DNA of 64,000 bases from Streptomyces thermovulgaris (GCF_002155915.1 NZ_MUME01000020.1:1-64000); one strand, 5' to 3'. Positions 36,750 to 49,985 are shown, counted from the stretch's first letter. Notes: a model not told the origin generated them from the sequence alone. Made by a program: numbers and translations.

Positions 36750-38105
36750 ATGCAGACAGAACCGAGGAACACGCAGGTGGGACCGGAGAAGGGCACGCTG
36801 GTGGGCCAGGAGTACGAGGTCGAGATCGGCCCCGTGGCCCACGGCGGCCACTGTGTCGCCCGCACGCCCGAGGGCCAGGTGCTGTTCGTACGGCACGCGC
36901 TGCCCGGCGAGCGGGTCGTGGCGCGGGTGACGGAGGGCGAGGAGGGCGCCCGCTTCCTGCGCGCGGACGCGGTGCGGGTCGTCGAGGCCTCCAAGGACCG
37001 CATCGAGCCCCCCTGCCCCTACGCCGGCCCCGGCCGCTGCGGCGGCTGCGACTGGCAGCACGCCAAGCCGGGCGCACAGCGACGGCTCAAGGCCGAGGTG
37101 ATCGCCGAGCAGCTGAAGCGGCTCGCGGGCCTCACCCCCGAGGAGGCCGGCTGGGACGGCACGGTGGTGCCGGCCGAGGGCGACAAACTGCCCGCGGGCG
37201 AGGTCCCGCGGTGGCGCACACGGGTGCAGTACGCGGTCGACCCGGCCACGGGCAGGGCCGGCCTGCGCCGCCACCGCTCCCACGAGGTCGAGCCGGTCGA
37301 CCACTGCATGATCGCGGCGGAGGGCGTCGACGAGCTGGGCGTCGAGCAGCGCGACTGGACGGGCATGGAGTCGGTCGAGGCGGTGGCGGCGACGGGCTCG
37401 CACGACCGTCAGGTGATCCTGACCCCGCGCCCGGGTGCCCGCCTTCCGCTGGTCGAGCTGAACCGTCCGGTCTCCGTCCTGCGGGTCGACGAGAAGACGG
37501 GCGGCGTCCACCGGGTCCACGGCCGCCCCTTCGTCCGCGAACGCGCCGACGGCCGCACCTACCGCGTCAGCGCCGGAGGCTTCTGGCAGGTCCACCCCAA
37601 GGCGGCGGACATCCTGGTCGAGGCGGTCATGCAGGGCCTGCTTCCCCGCAAGGGCGACATGGCCCTGGACCTCTACTGCGGCGCCGGCCTCTTCGCCGGC
37701 GCCCTGGCCGACCGCGTCGGCGACAAGGGCGCGGTCCTCGGCATCGAGGCCGGCAAGCGCGCGGTCCAGGACGCCCGGCACAACCTCGCCGGCTTCCCCC
37801 GTGTCCGCATCGAACAGGGCAGGGTCGAGTCCGTCCTGCCGCGCACCGGCATCACCGAGACCGACCTGATCGTCCTGGACCCGCCCCGCTCGGGCGCGGG
37901 CCGCACGACGGTGGCCCGCCTGTCGTCCCTGGGGGCACGCAGGATCGCCTACGTCGCCTGCGACCCGGCCGCCCTCGCCCGCGACCTGGCGTACTTCCGC
38001 GAGGGCGGCTACCGGGTGCGGACACTGCGGGCGTTCGACCTGTTCCCGATGACGCACCACGTGGAGTGCGTGGCGGTCCTGGAACCCGTGAAGAAGGGGT
38101 CCTGA
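36750..38105 (+). CDS. Class I SAM-dependent RNA methyltransferase (TrmA/RlmD-like)
   Basis: A 451-residue 5-methyluridine-type RNA methyltransferase. It has an N-terminal TRAM domain, an iron-sulfur-type Cys group (CPYAGPGRCGGCDWQH), the SAM motif DLYCGAGLFAGAL, DPPRSGAG and the catalytic Cys in VACDPAALARDL. It methylates a uridine in tRNA or rRNA; which one is undetermined. ATG 36750 is chosen for its CCGGAG ribosome-binding site; a TTG at 36708 is an alternative. It ends the conserved block; a terminator and the xylanase gene follow. Confidence 0.92.
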   Translation: MQTEPRNTQVGPEKGTLVGQEYEVEIGPVAHGGHCVARTPEGQVLFVRHALPGERVVARVTEGEEGARFLRADAVRVVEASKDRIEPPCPYAGPGRCGGCDWQHAKPGAQRRLKAEVIAEQLKRLAGLTPEEAGWDGTVVPAEGDKLPAGEVPRWRTRVQYAVDPATGRAGLRRHRSHEVEPVDHCMIAAEGVDELGVEQRDWTGMESVEAVAATGSHDRQVILTPRPGARLPLVELNRPVSVLRVDEKTGGVHRVHGRPFVRERADGRTYRVSAGGFWQVHPKAADILVEAVMQGLLPRKGDMALDLYCGAGLFAGALADRVGDKGAVLGIEAGKRAVQDARHNLAGFPRVRIEQGRVESVLPRTGITETDLIVLDPPRSGAGRTTVARLSSLGARRIAYVACDPAALARDLAYFREGGYRVRTLRAFDLFPMTHHVECVAVLEPVKKGS

Positions 38106-38130
38106 CCCGCCTTTTCCTGAGAAGACGCGA

Positions 38131-38157
38131 GGGTCGCCGCCGTGACGGCGGCGACCC
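38131..38157 (+). terminator. Terminator of the RNA methyltransferase gene
   Basis: An 11-bp stem GGGTCGCCGCC/GGCGGCGACCC with a 5-nt loop starts 25 bp after the stop. The xylanase gene on the other strand ends about 90 bp further on. Confidence 0.8.
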
Positions 38158-38247
38158 GGGACCATCGACGACGTTCCTGGACAGGCGGGGGAGGAGCCGC
38201 GCCGCAGTCCGTCGTCGAGGCGTTCCTCGTGCCGGAGGCAGGTCGCG

Positions 38248-39807
<1,560 letters not shown>

Positions 39808-40099
39808 TCACCGGGCACCGCGGTCGTGCGACCGGGGCGGTCTCAGCCGGCGCGGGCCGGCCTGGTCGGCCGTCGGGTGGCGTACGGCGGGCAGCGGCGG
39901 TGTCTCGACACAGGCATGGGTAAGTCCATCGCGGCTCAGCCGGGGGATCGTCACGCGGCGTCGCGTCCCTCTCCAACCGTGCGGAGAACCAGGACGCGCT
40001 GGTGCGAACCTCACCGGAACGGAACAGGGTCGTGCAGGTGCGTGCGTACGCGGGTCTGTCGTACGGCTGTGCGCGGATCTGCCGTGCGGCACGGATTGA

Positions 40100-42178
<2,079 letters not shown>

Positions 42179-42213
42179 CCTCCCCGGTCGACGGTGACCG
42201 TCCACCTCGAAAA

Positions 42214-42238
42214 GCCCCGGCCGCCCGGCGGCCGGGGC
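42214..42238 (+). terminator. Terminator of the arabinofuranosidase gene
   Basis: GCCCCGGCCGCC and its complement form a hairpin about 35 bp after the stop; it is preceded by a short A run. Confidence 0.8.
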
Positions 42239-42302
42239 CAAGGGGTGGGCGGTTGCTGCATCCAGCTGCTGGGCAGCAGGATCCCCTGGTGGGGGTGGTG
42301 GC

Positions 42303-42644
42303 ATGGAGCGGGAACTGTTCGAACGGCTGCTGGCCGGTGACGACGAGGCGTCCGTGGCCGCTCTGGCTGCGCTCCGCCGCGGCGGTTCCCACGTGGTCTG
42401 GGACGGGACTGCGCCTGCCGAGCAGCTCGCCCTGATCTACGGACGCCGACTGCGGCACACGCGCCTTCGGGGCATCGAGACCACGAACCTGGTACACGCC
42501 GTGGAGCTGCTCGGCCGGTACCGGCGGCCGGTCCGCCTGGGGCGGATCAGAGCTGCCGACGGCTCCCGGACGTTCATGCTGTTTCTCACCGAGGACGGCA
42601 GCAGGCTGATCGCACGCACCGGCGTTCGCCGGGCTCGCACATGA
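42303..42644 (+). CDS. Hypothetical protein (113 aa)
   Basis: A 113-residue protein starting MERELFERLLAGDDEASVAALAALRR. The first half is helical and acidic. The second half has a strand-rich region RPVRLGRIRAADGSRTFMLFLTEDGSRLIA. Coding-like third positions and a GGGGGTGGTGG ribosome-binding region support it. I do not recognise a family. It stands alone between abfB and a 1.1-kb stretch with no clear gene. Confidence 0.6.
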   Translation: MERELFERLLAGDDEASVAALAALRRGGSHVVWDGTAPAEQLALIYGRRLRHTRLRGIETTNLVHAVELLGRYRRPVRLGRIRAADGSRTFMLFLTEDGSRLIARTGVRRART

Positions 42645-43782
42645 ACCCGGCGAACGGCGGCCGAAGAGTGAGGGGCCAGGGCTCTGGCCTGCGGTCGTGT
42701 CATCGACGGCGTCGGGCGGCTGATTGCTGTGCGCGCGGCACAGGCGCCGGCCGGGCTGGAGCGGGGCGCGGACAGGGCGCGGACAGGGCGCAGGCCGGGC
42801 CGAGGGCCGGGCCGCACTTGAAGCCGTCGCCGTCGTGCCGTCCTGTTGACCGTGCTCTGCATCGTGCTCCTGCTCCGACGCGGGAAGTCCGGCTCCTCAG
42901 TCGCAGGGCGACCCGGTTCGTGCCCACCGGGTGGTCCGCGGTTCGGTTCCGGTTGCCGGGATCCGCGGTCGTTCGATGGCGTTGTTGTCGGCTGGTGATG
43001 TCAGACCGTGGGATGCCCGTCCGGCAGGGGAGCGCGTACGAACGGGATGCATCGCTCGTCGCAAGCTCCCGGAGCATGGAAGTTCCTTTCGTGCTTCCGC
43101 AAGGCTCAGCCGGCCGTTGGGGCCGCCTCGCACTGGGTCGGCATCATGGTCGTCCTGCCCGTCGTCCTCCCGGAAGCCACGGGACGGATCTCGAAGGTGC
43201 CGCGCTCACTGAGCGTCAGGAAACTGCAGCAAGGTCAAGGGTGTGGACCACCCTCGGCCTTGCCCTGAACGGTGACGCACGGAGTGGCCGTCCGGGCATG
43301 TTGCCCGGCATTGCCGCCCCTCGTGAGCCGATGGGTACGAGCTGCCGCAGTCAGTGGAGGCCTTGGCTCAGGAAGCTGAGGCGATCTGCCAGCGATGGCC
43401 GGGATGTCCCACACGGAAGCGATGCCGAGGGCTGGTCGCCAGCCGAGCTGTTACGCGGTGTTCCCTCTGGTTCTGAATGACCGGAAGTCGCGAGTTCCTG
43501 CCGAGAGGTTGGTGCGACGGCGTTCGCGATGATGGACGACCGCGCGAAGGCCGGCTGTTCCCGGCTGTGTACGCCTCGCATGACCACCGCGTCGGGGCGC
43601 CCGCCTCTCGTCGTTTTCACCGTGGTCGTTCTCCTGGTCGTCGTGCTGTTTCTGTACACGGTGGCTCCGGAGGCTCCTCGCGGAGACAGACGCAGCGACG
43701 TGAGGAACCGAGCAAGCCGCGCTTGGCGCGAAGCAGCGGTGAGGTATCGGTGGGGCAGCGCGAGCGCCACCCCGCCGGAGGT
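42645..43782. other. 1.1-kb region without a clear gene
   Basis: Codon bias is weak in all frames and GC is lower than in neighbours. A hairpin (GCAAGG, AGGGTG and complements) at 43229-43263 could be a terminator. A plus-strand frame from 43580 encodes one hydrophobic segment (LVVFTVVVLLVVVLFLYTVA) but runs antisense through the DUF397 gene. Decayed genes next to the duplicated locus are likely. Confidence 0.4.
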
Positions 43783-43974
43783 TCAGACGCGTGAGCTGGC
43801 GGCCAGTGCTGTGAACGCCGTCCAGGCGTCGGGGGAGACGGTCAGGGGCTGCTTTCGGGTGTCCTTAGAGTCCCGGACGAGAACGATGCCGGGGCGCAGG
43901 GCGACCTCGATGCAGTTGTCGCCACTGCCGCCGCTGTAGCTGCTTTTGAACCAGGCCGGCTCGCTGGTGCTCAT
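43783..43974 (-). CDS. DUF397 protein, copy 1
   Basis: A 63-residue DUF397 protein (FKSSYSGGSGDNCIEVA, then VRDSKDTRKQPLTVSPDAWTAF). DUF397 proteins are usually encoded beside XRE/DUF5753 regulators in Streptomyces, where pairs act in developmental or antibiotic control in a manner compared with toxin-antitoxin or anti-sigma systems. This copy differs from copy 2 only in about eight residues near the N-terminus. Its own XRE partner is reduced to a fragment upstream. Confidence 0.82.
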   Translation of the reverse strand: MSTSEPAWFKSSYSGGSGDNCIEVALRPGIVLVRDSKDTRKQPLTVSPDAWTAFTALAASSRV

Positions 43975-44176
43975 AGCGCTCCTCGCATCTGTTCCAGCAG
44001 GCTCACGGTGGCCCTGCAATCATGGGCCTGCGAGCGCAGCTTTCCATAGCGCTGGAGCAGGACACTTACATCCTTGGGCGTGCTGATCAGGTTGCTCGAC
44101 CGCTGGCCTTCGGTGTAGCCGAGCCAGCGATGATCAGGCGCCTCGGCACCGAGCGGCATGAGCTGGATCTCGACTG
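43971..44176 (-). pseudogene. 3' fragment of an XRE/DUF5753 regulator gene
   Basis: It encodes the last residues of the XRE protein (APDHRWLGYTEGQRSSNLIS to LLEQMRGAL), nearly identical to the intact gene at 44422, but with an in-frame 39-bp deletion (13 codons) and no N-terminal helix-turn-helix. It overlaps the DUF397 copy 1 start by four bases, as in the intact pair. Confidence 0.8.
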
Positions 44177-44233
44177 ACGCGAAGCAGTCGTGGGGTGTCG
44201 GTGGGGCAGCGTGGGCACCGCCCCGCCGGAGGT

Positions 44234-44425
44234 TCAGACGCGTGAGCTGGCGGCCAGTGCTGTGAACGCCGTCCAGGCGTCGGGGGAGACGGTCAGGGGC
44301 TGCTTTCGGGTGTCCTTAGAGTCCCGGACGAGAACGATGCCGGGGCGCAGGGCGACCTCGATGCAGTTGTCGCCTTCACTGCCGCTGTAACTGCTCTTGA
44401 ACCAGCCCTGTTGAGTGGTGCTCAT
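44234..44425 (-). CDS. DUF397 protein, copy 2
   Basis: A 63-residue DUF397 protein beginning MSTTQQGWFKSSYSGSEGDNC. Start ATG 44425 overlaps the stop of the intact XRE gene (ATGA), so the two are translationally coupled. This is the complete regulator/DUF397 pair; copy 1 arose by tandem duplication of its 3' part. Confidence 0.85.
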   Translation of the reverse strand: MSTTQQGWFKSSYSGSEGDNCIEVALRPGIVLVRDSKDTRKQPLTVSPDAWTAFTALAASSRV

Positions 44426-45273
44426 AGCGCTCCTCGCATCTGTTCCAGCAGGCTCACGGTGGCCCTGCAATCATGGGCCTGCGAGCGCAGCTTTCCATAG
44501 CGCTGGAGCAGGACACTTACATCCTTGGGCGTGCTGATCAGGTTGCTCGACCGCTGGCCTTCGGTGTAGCCGAGCCAGCGATGATCAGGCGTCTCGGCCA
44601 AGTACATGTGGCCGTCGACTCCGCAGTGATCCTCCTGCCTGAGCGGCATGACCTGGATCTCGACGTTGCGCAGGCGGCTCACGGCAAGCAGGTGATCGAC
44701 GACGGCCTTTGTCACCTGGCTTCCCCCGAGATGCCGTTCCAGGACGGCTTGTTCGATGATGAAGCTGAACGCGGTGTTGGGCCGCTGAACGATGATCTGC
44801 TGGCGATCGAGACGGGCGGCGACGGCACGGTCGAGCTGTTCCTCCGTGACAGGGGGAAGCCTTCGGTCGAAGACAGCCCTGATGTACGGCTCGGGCTGCA
44901 ACAGTCCCGGAATGGCACGGCACTCGTACGCGTACAGCGAGATCGCTTCTTCCTCGATGCCCGCCCACTGCCGGAACCAGGAGGCCAGGCCGGCCTTCCG
45001 TGTCAGGCTCTTCGCCGCGGCCTCCAGCACCCGTGCCGCGACCGCGCCCAGGACCTCGTCCGACCGCTTCAGCAGCTCCCGCGGCGGGAAACGCTTCCCC
45101 TGCTCGATCTTGGCGATGTACGCGGGGGAGTAGCGCACCAGTGGCGCGAACTGCTCCTGGGTCAGGCCGGCTTCCTCCCGCAGGGCCTTGAGGACCGCGC
45201 CGAAGGTCCTCAGACTCTCGGAGAGCTCCGGCTCGCAGCCCCCGCCCACTGCGCCACCGTTGTCCGACACCAT
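44422..45273 (-). CDS. XRE-family transcriptional regulator with DUF5753
   Basis: A 283-residue protein. The helix-turn-helix is at about residues 25-75 (LKALREEAGLTQEQFAPLVRYSPAYIAKIEQGKRFPP). A DUF5753 ligand or partner domain fills the rest (ISLYAYECRAIPGLLQPEPYIRAV, VEIQVMPLRQED). Streptomyces has many such regulators coupled with DUF397 genes and often an HATPase gene, as here. It is divergent from the HATPase gene. Confidence 0.92.
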   Translation of the reverse strand: MVSDNGGAVGGGCEPELSESLRTFGAVLKALREEAGLTQEQFAPLVRYSPAYIAKIEQGKRFPPRELLKRSDEVLGAVAARVLEAAAKSLTRKAGLASWFRQWAGIEEEAISLYAYECRAIPGLLQPEPYIRAVFDRRLPPVTEEQLDRAVAARLDRQQIIVQRPNTAFSFIIEQAVLERHLGGSQVTKAVVDHLLAVSRLRNVEIQVMPLRQEDHCGVDGHMYLAETPDHRWLGYTEGQRSSNLISTPKDVSVLLQRYGKLRSQAHDCRATVSLLEQMRGAL

Positions 45274-45480
45274 CGCAGCCGCCTTCCCCGTACCACTGGG
45301 CCGTACCCGTGCCGTGCCCGGCCTTGTGCCGTACTGTTCGCCGTCCGCGCTGCGCCCCGCCAGACCGGTCCATGCTCACGTACGGCGACCGTCCCGGTCC
45401 ACTGCGTGAACCGGTACAACGCGATCTGTATCGGTGCCGGACCTGCCGACGGGGCGTCAGCTCCCGGCAGGGTGGCCCGC

Positions 45481-45960
45481 ATGTCAGCACCACGCACACA
45501 ACGTCCCGCCCACGCCCGTTCGTTCACCCAGCGTTTCTCCGCCACCCGGCGCGGTGCCCGCCTCGCCCGGCTGCTCGCGGCGCATCAGCTCACCGAGTGG
45601 GGTCACCCTCGCGGGACCGAGGTGCATGACACCGTCGTCCTCGTCGTCGCCGAACTCGCCGCGAACGCCGTCCTTCACGGCCGTGTCCCGGGTAGGGGCT
45701 TCGCCTTGTTCCTCTGCTGCGACGACGATCGGCGCGTCGTCCGGATCGAGGTGGCCGACACCCACCCCGCCCTGCCTGCGCGCACGTCCCCCGGTCCCGA
45801 CGAGGGCGGGGGCCGTGGCCTGCTCCTCGTCGACGCGCTCGCCGTCGACTGGGGCGTATGCGACCGCCTCGGTCCCGGCAAGACGGTGTGGGCCGAGTGC
45901 ACGACGGTTCCGGCCAGGCACGCGGGACGAGCTGCGGCAGCGTCCGGGACGGCGACATGA
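45481..45960 (+). CDS. ATP-binding protein (HATPase_c, anti-sigma-like)
   Basis: A 159-residue protein of the small HATPase_c family related to RsbW/SpoIIAB anti-sigma kinases. The N-box is VVAELAANAVLHG and the G-box GGGRGLLLVDALA. The divergent XRE-DUF397 pair suggests a three-part regulatory unit, common in Streptomyces. ATG 45481 is chosen for family length; the long upstream frame is antisense to the regulator gene. From 45961 to 46325 no gene is supported. Confidence 0.85.
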   Translation: MSAPRTQRPAHARSFTQRFSATRRGARLARLLAAHQLTEWGHPRGTEVHDTVVLVVAELAANAVLHGRVPGRGFALFLCCDDDRRVVRIEVADTHPALPARTSPGPDEGGGRGLLLVDALAVDWGVCDRLGPGKTVWAECTTVPARHAGRAAAASGTAT

Positions 45961-46325
45961 GCACTTTCCGGCCGTCGTCCGGCACCACCGGCTCCGTATC
46001 GTCATCGATCAACTGAAGAAGATCACCTTCGGGATCACCGGGTCGATCGGCATCCCGAAGGCCGCCGAGTACGAGACCTGCGCCGGTCGGCCGCATGGCC
46101 GCGCGATCCCGCCCGTCCGGGGCGGATCCTCCGGACCGCGCCGGGCGAGGCACCCCGGGAAGAAGGGCGCCCGGCACCCTTTCGGGTCTTCTTCCTCGGG
46201 CACATGGCCGATCGCCGTCGCCATGTCGCTGTGCTGCGCACCTTTGTGCATGCCCGTGAATGTCTGGGCCGGACCAGTACGCGGTACCCGGGCCCCGGAG
46301 CGGACGACTGCGAGGAGAGGGCCCC

Positions 46326-47328
46326 ATGCGCCGTATCCGGATCGTGGCAACCGGCGGCACCATCGCGAGCCGGTCCGAGGCGGAGGGCCGCCGGCCGGCC
46401 GTGCAGGCGAAGGAACTGGTCGCGTCGGTCGGCCCACTGCCCGACGGCATGGAGGTGGACGTCCGGGACGTGAGCACCCGGGGCAGCTACGCCTTCGACA
46501 CCGGCGATCTGCTCGCGCCGGCCCGCGAGGTGGGTGACGCACTGCGCGACGGCGCCGACGGAGTGGTCATGACCCACGGCACCGACACGATGGAGGAGAC
46601 CGCCTTCCTGCTCGACCTCGCCTTCGACGATCCGCGGCCGATCGTGCTGACCGGCGCCCAGCGTCCGTTCGACGACCGTGCCGCCGACGGCCCGGCCGAC
46701 CTCGGCGACGCCCTGGCCGTGGCCGCCGACGACACGGCCCGGGGGGCACGGCCCGCTGCTGGTCTTCGACGGCTTCGCCTTCCCCGCCCGCGGGGTGCGC
46801 AAGAGCGACACCCTGTCGGCGCACGCCTTCACCGCGCCGGGGCGCGGACCGGCGCTCCGCGTGGTGGACGGGCGCGTGGTGCCGCTGTGGCGGCCGAGCC
46901 CCAGCCCGCGGCTCCCCCTCGACCTCGGCCTTTCCCGGCTGCCCCGGGTGGACGTGGTGCCGGTCTACCCCGGCGCGGACGGACTGTTCGTCCGGGCCAG
47001 CCTGGACGCGGGCGCCACGGGAGTCGTGGTGGCCGCGGCCGGTGCGGGCAACGCCGGCCCCGAGCTGGTGGCAGCGGTCGGCGACGCGGTCGCGGCGGGC
47101 CACCCGGTGCTCGTCTGCTCACGGGTGCACTCCGGCCCGGTCGTGCCCCTCTACGCCAGCGCAGGCGCCGAGCTGCGGCGGGCCGGTGCCCTCTTCGCCG
47201 GCGACCTCAGTCCCTGGCAGGCCCGGCTGCTCCTGGCCGCCGCGAGTGCCGTACCCGGCCGGTCGCCGCAGGAGCTCGTCCGTGCCTGGCTCGCCGGACA
47301 GGACCCGCTGTCCGGGGACGGTTCCTGA
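46326..47328 (+). pseudogene. L-asparaginase gene with a +1 frameshift
   Basis: The first part encodes RIVATGGTIASRSEAEG and VMTHGTDTMEETAFLLDLAF, the two catalytic Thr motifs of type I/II bacterial asparaginases. After a run of six G at 46741-46746 the frame must shift: the continuation in another frame (GPLLVFDGFAFPARGVRKSD through to SPQELVRAWLAG) is a normal asparaginase C-terminal half of about 190 residues. Removing one G restores a single reading frame of about 334 codons. It is either a recent loss-of-function mutation, phase variation at the G tract, or a homopolymer sequencing error. Confidence 0.85.
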
Positions 47329-47448
47329 GCCGTCGCCCCGCGGCCCGCCCCCACTGCCAGGTCCGCTCTTCGCAAAAAGGAATAGATGGTTGCAGAACCA
47401 GGCGGATATGTGCAGAGCGGTACATGTCGCTCGGATCCGTACTCCCTG

Positions 47449-47484
47449 TGCCCCCAGTGCCCCCAGTGCCCCCAGTGCCCTCAG
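47449..47484 (+). repeat. 9-bp tandem repeat (TGCCCCCAG, four units)
   Basis: Three perfect units and one with a single change lie 15 bp before the start codon of the deacetylase gene. Unit number could change the spacing around the ribosome-binding site. Confidence 0.85.
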
Positions 47485-47499
47485 GCAAGGAGAGCTGCG

Positions 47500-48399
47500 A
47501 TGCCCAAGGAAATCCTCGTCGGTTTCGGAGTGGACGTGGACGCCGTCGGCGGCTGGCTCGGCTCCTACGGCGGCGAGAACTCGCCCGACGACATCTCCCG
47601 CGGCCTGTTCGCGGGCGAGGTCGGCGTGCCGCGCCTGCTGGAACTGTTCCGGCGCCGTGGTCTGACCCGGACCTTCTTCTGGCCCGGCCACTCCATCGAG
47701 ACCTTCCCGGAGGAGTTCGACGCCTGCGTCGCCGCCGGCCACGAGATCGGGCTCCACGGCTACAGCCACGAGAACCCGATCGCCATGAGCCGCGAGCAGG
47801 AGGCCGCGGTCCTGGACCGCTGCGTCGAGCTGATCGAGACCCGGTCCGGCCGCCGTCCCACCGGATACGTGGCTCCCTGGTGGGAGTTCAGCCCGGTCAC
47901 CGACGAACTGCTGCTGGAGCGGGGGATCAAGTACGACCACTCGCTGATGCACCGGGACTTCGAGCCGCACTGCGTCCGGGTCGGCGACTCCTGGACCAGG
48001 ATCGACTACGGCAGGCCGGCGAGCTGGATGAAGCCGCTGACGCGGGGGCACGAGACGGACCTCGTCGAGATCCCGGCCAACTGGTACCTCGACGACCTGC
48101 CTCCGATGATGTTCGTCAAGGCCAGCCCGAACAGCCACGGCTTCGTCAACCCCCGTGACATCGAGGAGATGTGGCGCGACCAGTTCGACTGGGTGCACCG
48201 GGAGATGGACTACGCCGTCTTCACCATGACCATCCATCCCGACGTGTCCGGCCGCCCCCAGGTCCTGCTGATGCTGGAGCGGCTCATCGACCGCATCAAC
48301 GCCCACGAAGGCGTCCGCTGGGCGACTTTCGACCACATCGCGGACGACTTCGCCGCCCGCAACCCGCGTCGGAAGGACGGCAAGGACAGCAGCGCGTGA
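47500..48399 (+). CDS. Polysaccharide deacetylase family hydrolase (cytosolic, imidase/PgdA-like)
   Basis: A 299-residue NodB-fold protein with no signal peptide. Metal site: GVDVDAV near residue 10, then [13 protein letters not shown] (about 83-95) with two His; a conserved APWWEFSP segment follows. The pattern is that of the cytosolic subgroup that includes HpPgdA and imidase-like enzymes rather than exported chitin deacetylases, so substrates may be cyclic imides or peptidoglycan precursors. ATG 47500 has AAGGAGAG upstream, preceded by the tandem repeat. Confidence 0.88.
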   Translation: MPKEILVGFGVDVDAVGGWLGSYGGENSPDDISRGLFAGEVGVPRLLELFRRRGLTRTFFWPGHSIETFPEEFDACVAAGHEIGLHGYSHENPIAMSREQEAAVLDRCVELIETRSGRRPTGYVAPWWEFSPVTDELLLERGIKYDHSLMHRDFEPHCVRVGDSWTRIDYGRPASWMKPLTRGHETDLVEIPANWYLDDLPPMMFVKASPNSHGFVNPRDIEEMWRDQFDWVHREMDYAVFTMTIHPDVSGRPQVLLMLERLIDRINAHEGVRWATFDHIADDFAARNPRRKDGKDSSA

Positions 48400-48595
48400 C
48401 TTTCTGCGCCAGGAGGTGCGCAGGGAGACCCGCGGGGCCGCAGGGGGACACAGCCGCGGGGGGACACAAAGGGACGGGCAGGGAGAGGGACGCAGCGGGG
48501 GACGGTCGCCGACGGGGCCGCCGCAGGGCCGTGCACCCTGCCGGGGAGCAGCGCACGCGGCTGGGTGAACGGCGCGCACGGCTCCGTACAGGCGG

Positions 48596-48625
48596 CGGCC
48601 CCGGGCGGCGTGCCGCCCGGGGCCG
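48596..48625. terminator. Terminator hairpin between deacetylase and antiporter genes
   Basis: CGGCCCCGGGCGGC and its complement with a two-base centre; realistic loop formed by the inner pairs. It separates convergent genes in an otherwise empty 320-bp gap. Confidence 0.75.
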
Positions 48626-48721
48626 TCGTTCTGCGCGGCGGTACCGGAGCTGCTGCGGCCCCCGCCGCCGGACCCGGTAAGGAGCGGGATCCGTGCCCGG
48701 ACGGGCGGGCGCTTTCGGTCG

Positions 48722-49981
48722 TCACCGGCCGGCCGGGGCCTGGTCGTCCGCCGCCGTGTCCGAGGCCGACGCCGTGGCGGCCGTCGAGTCCTGGGACGCG
48801 GTCGCGGACACGGGGACGGCCTCCCGGCGGCTGGTGAAGCGCCGGGCGATCGGCTCGGTGTAGCGGGCGGTGAGCGGCCCGAGGACGACCAGGATCAGCA
48901 CGTACGCGGTGGCCAGGGGGCCGAGGGCGGGATTGACCCCCGCGGTGACGGCGAGACCGGCGATGACGATGGAGAACTCGCCGCGGGCGACGAGGGTGCC
49001 GCCGGCCCGCCAGCTGCCCTTGGGCGAGACCCCGGCGCGCCGCGCCGCCCAGTAGCCGGTGGCGATCTTCGTCAGGGCGGTGACGACCGCCAGGGCGAGG
49101 GCGGGCAGCAGCACGGGCGGGATGTCCGCGGCGTTGGTGTGCAGGCCGAAGAAGACGAAGAACATCGCGGCGAACAGGTCCCGCAGGGGGGTGAGCAGGT
49201 GGTGCGTGCTCTCGGCGACCTCGCCGGACAGGGCGATGCCGACCAGGAAGGCGCCGACCGCGGCGGAGACCTGGAGCTGCTGCGCGACACCGGCGACCAG
49301 CAGGGTCAGGCCCAGCACCACCAGCAGCAGCTTCTCGGGGTCGTCGCTGGAGACGAACCGGGAGATGTGGCGGCCGAAGCGCACGGCGAGCAGCAGGACC
49401 AGCCCGGCGACACTGAGGGCGATGGCCAGGGTGATGCTGCCCGCCGCGAGACCGGCCCCGGCGAGCAGGGCGGTGATGATCGGCAGGTAGACCGCCATCG
49501 ACAGGTCCTCGAGCACCAGGATGCTGAGGATGACCGGCGTCTCGCGGTTGCCCACCCGGCCCAGGTCGTTGAGCACCTTGGCGATCACACCGGAGGACGA
49601 GACCCAGGTCACACCGGCGAGCACCACGGCAGCGACCGGCCCCCAGCCCATGAGCAGCGCCAGCACGGCTCCGGGTGTCGCGTTGAGCACCGCGTCCACG
49701 AGGCCGGCCGGGTACTGGGTCTTGAGGTTGGAGACCAGATCACTGGCCGTGTACTCCAGACCGAGCATGAGCAGCAGCAGGATGACGCCTATCTCGGCGC
49801 CGATCGCCACGAACTCCTCGCTGGCCCCGAGCGGCAGCAGGCCTCCCTTGCCGAAGGCCAGACCGGCCAGCAGATACAGCGGGATCGGCGAGAACCGGAG
49901 CCGTCCGGCGACCCGGCCCAGCAGTCCCAGCGCAAGGATGATCGCACCGAACTCGATCAGGAAGATCGCGGAAGAGTGCAT
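48722..49981 (-). CDS. Monovalent cation:proton antiporter (CPA2 family, KhtU/KefB-like)
   Basis: A 419-residue membrane protein with about twelve to thirteen hydrophobic segments and the CPA2 signature region (GAEIGVILLLLMLGLEYTASDL, LEDLSMAVYLPI). The short hydrophilic C-terminus lacks a TrkA domain. It exchanges K+ or Na+ for protons. The gene upstream encodes a separate TrkA_C regulatory subunit, matching the two-gene KhtT-KhtU arrangement. ATG 49981 lies 4 bp after that gene's stop and has GGGAG upstream. Confidence 0.9.
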   Translation of the reverse strand: MHSSAIFLIEFGAIILALGLLGRVAGRLRFSPIPLYLLAGLAFGKGGLLPLGASEEFVAIGAEIGVILLLLMLGLEYTASDLVSNLKTQYPAGLVDAVLNATPGAVLALLMGWGPVAAVVLAGVTWVSSSGVIAKVLNDLGRVGNRETPVILSILVLEDLSMAVYLPIITALLAGAGLAAGSITLAIALSVAGLVLLLAVRFGRHISRFVSSDDPEKLLLVVLGLTLLVAGVAQQLQVSAAVGAFLVGIALSGEVAESTHHLLTPLRDLFAAMFFVFFGLHTNAADIPPVLLPALALAVVTALTKIATGYWAARRAGVSPKGSWRAGGTLVARGEFSIVIAGLAVTAGVNPALGPLATAYVLILVVLGPLTARYTEPIARRFTSRREAVPVSATASQDSTAATASASDTAADDQAPAGR

Positions 49982-49985
49982 CGAC

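Larger units (their letters stand above)
43728..44675. repeat. Tandem direct duplication of DUF397 and the 3' end of the XRE gene
   Basis: Two units with a 449-bp period: 43728-44176 and 44177 to about 44675. Both contain a DUF397 gene and the last 60 codons of the XRE gene. Large blocks are identical, such as from the DUF397 C-terminus through the XRE end. Copy 1 lacks 39 bp inside the XRE coding sequence, and a few substitutions separate the copies. Confidence 0.85.

Noticed and set aside
43580-43939. Plus-strand frame with one hydrophobic segment
   Set aside because: It has a plausible membrane helix, but no ribosome-binding site, and it runs antisense through the DUF397 gene; kept only as a remark.
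46009-46224. 71-codon minus-strand frame before the asparaginase gene
   Set aside because: Weak codon bias, no recognisable family and no good ribosome-binding site.
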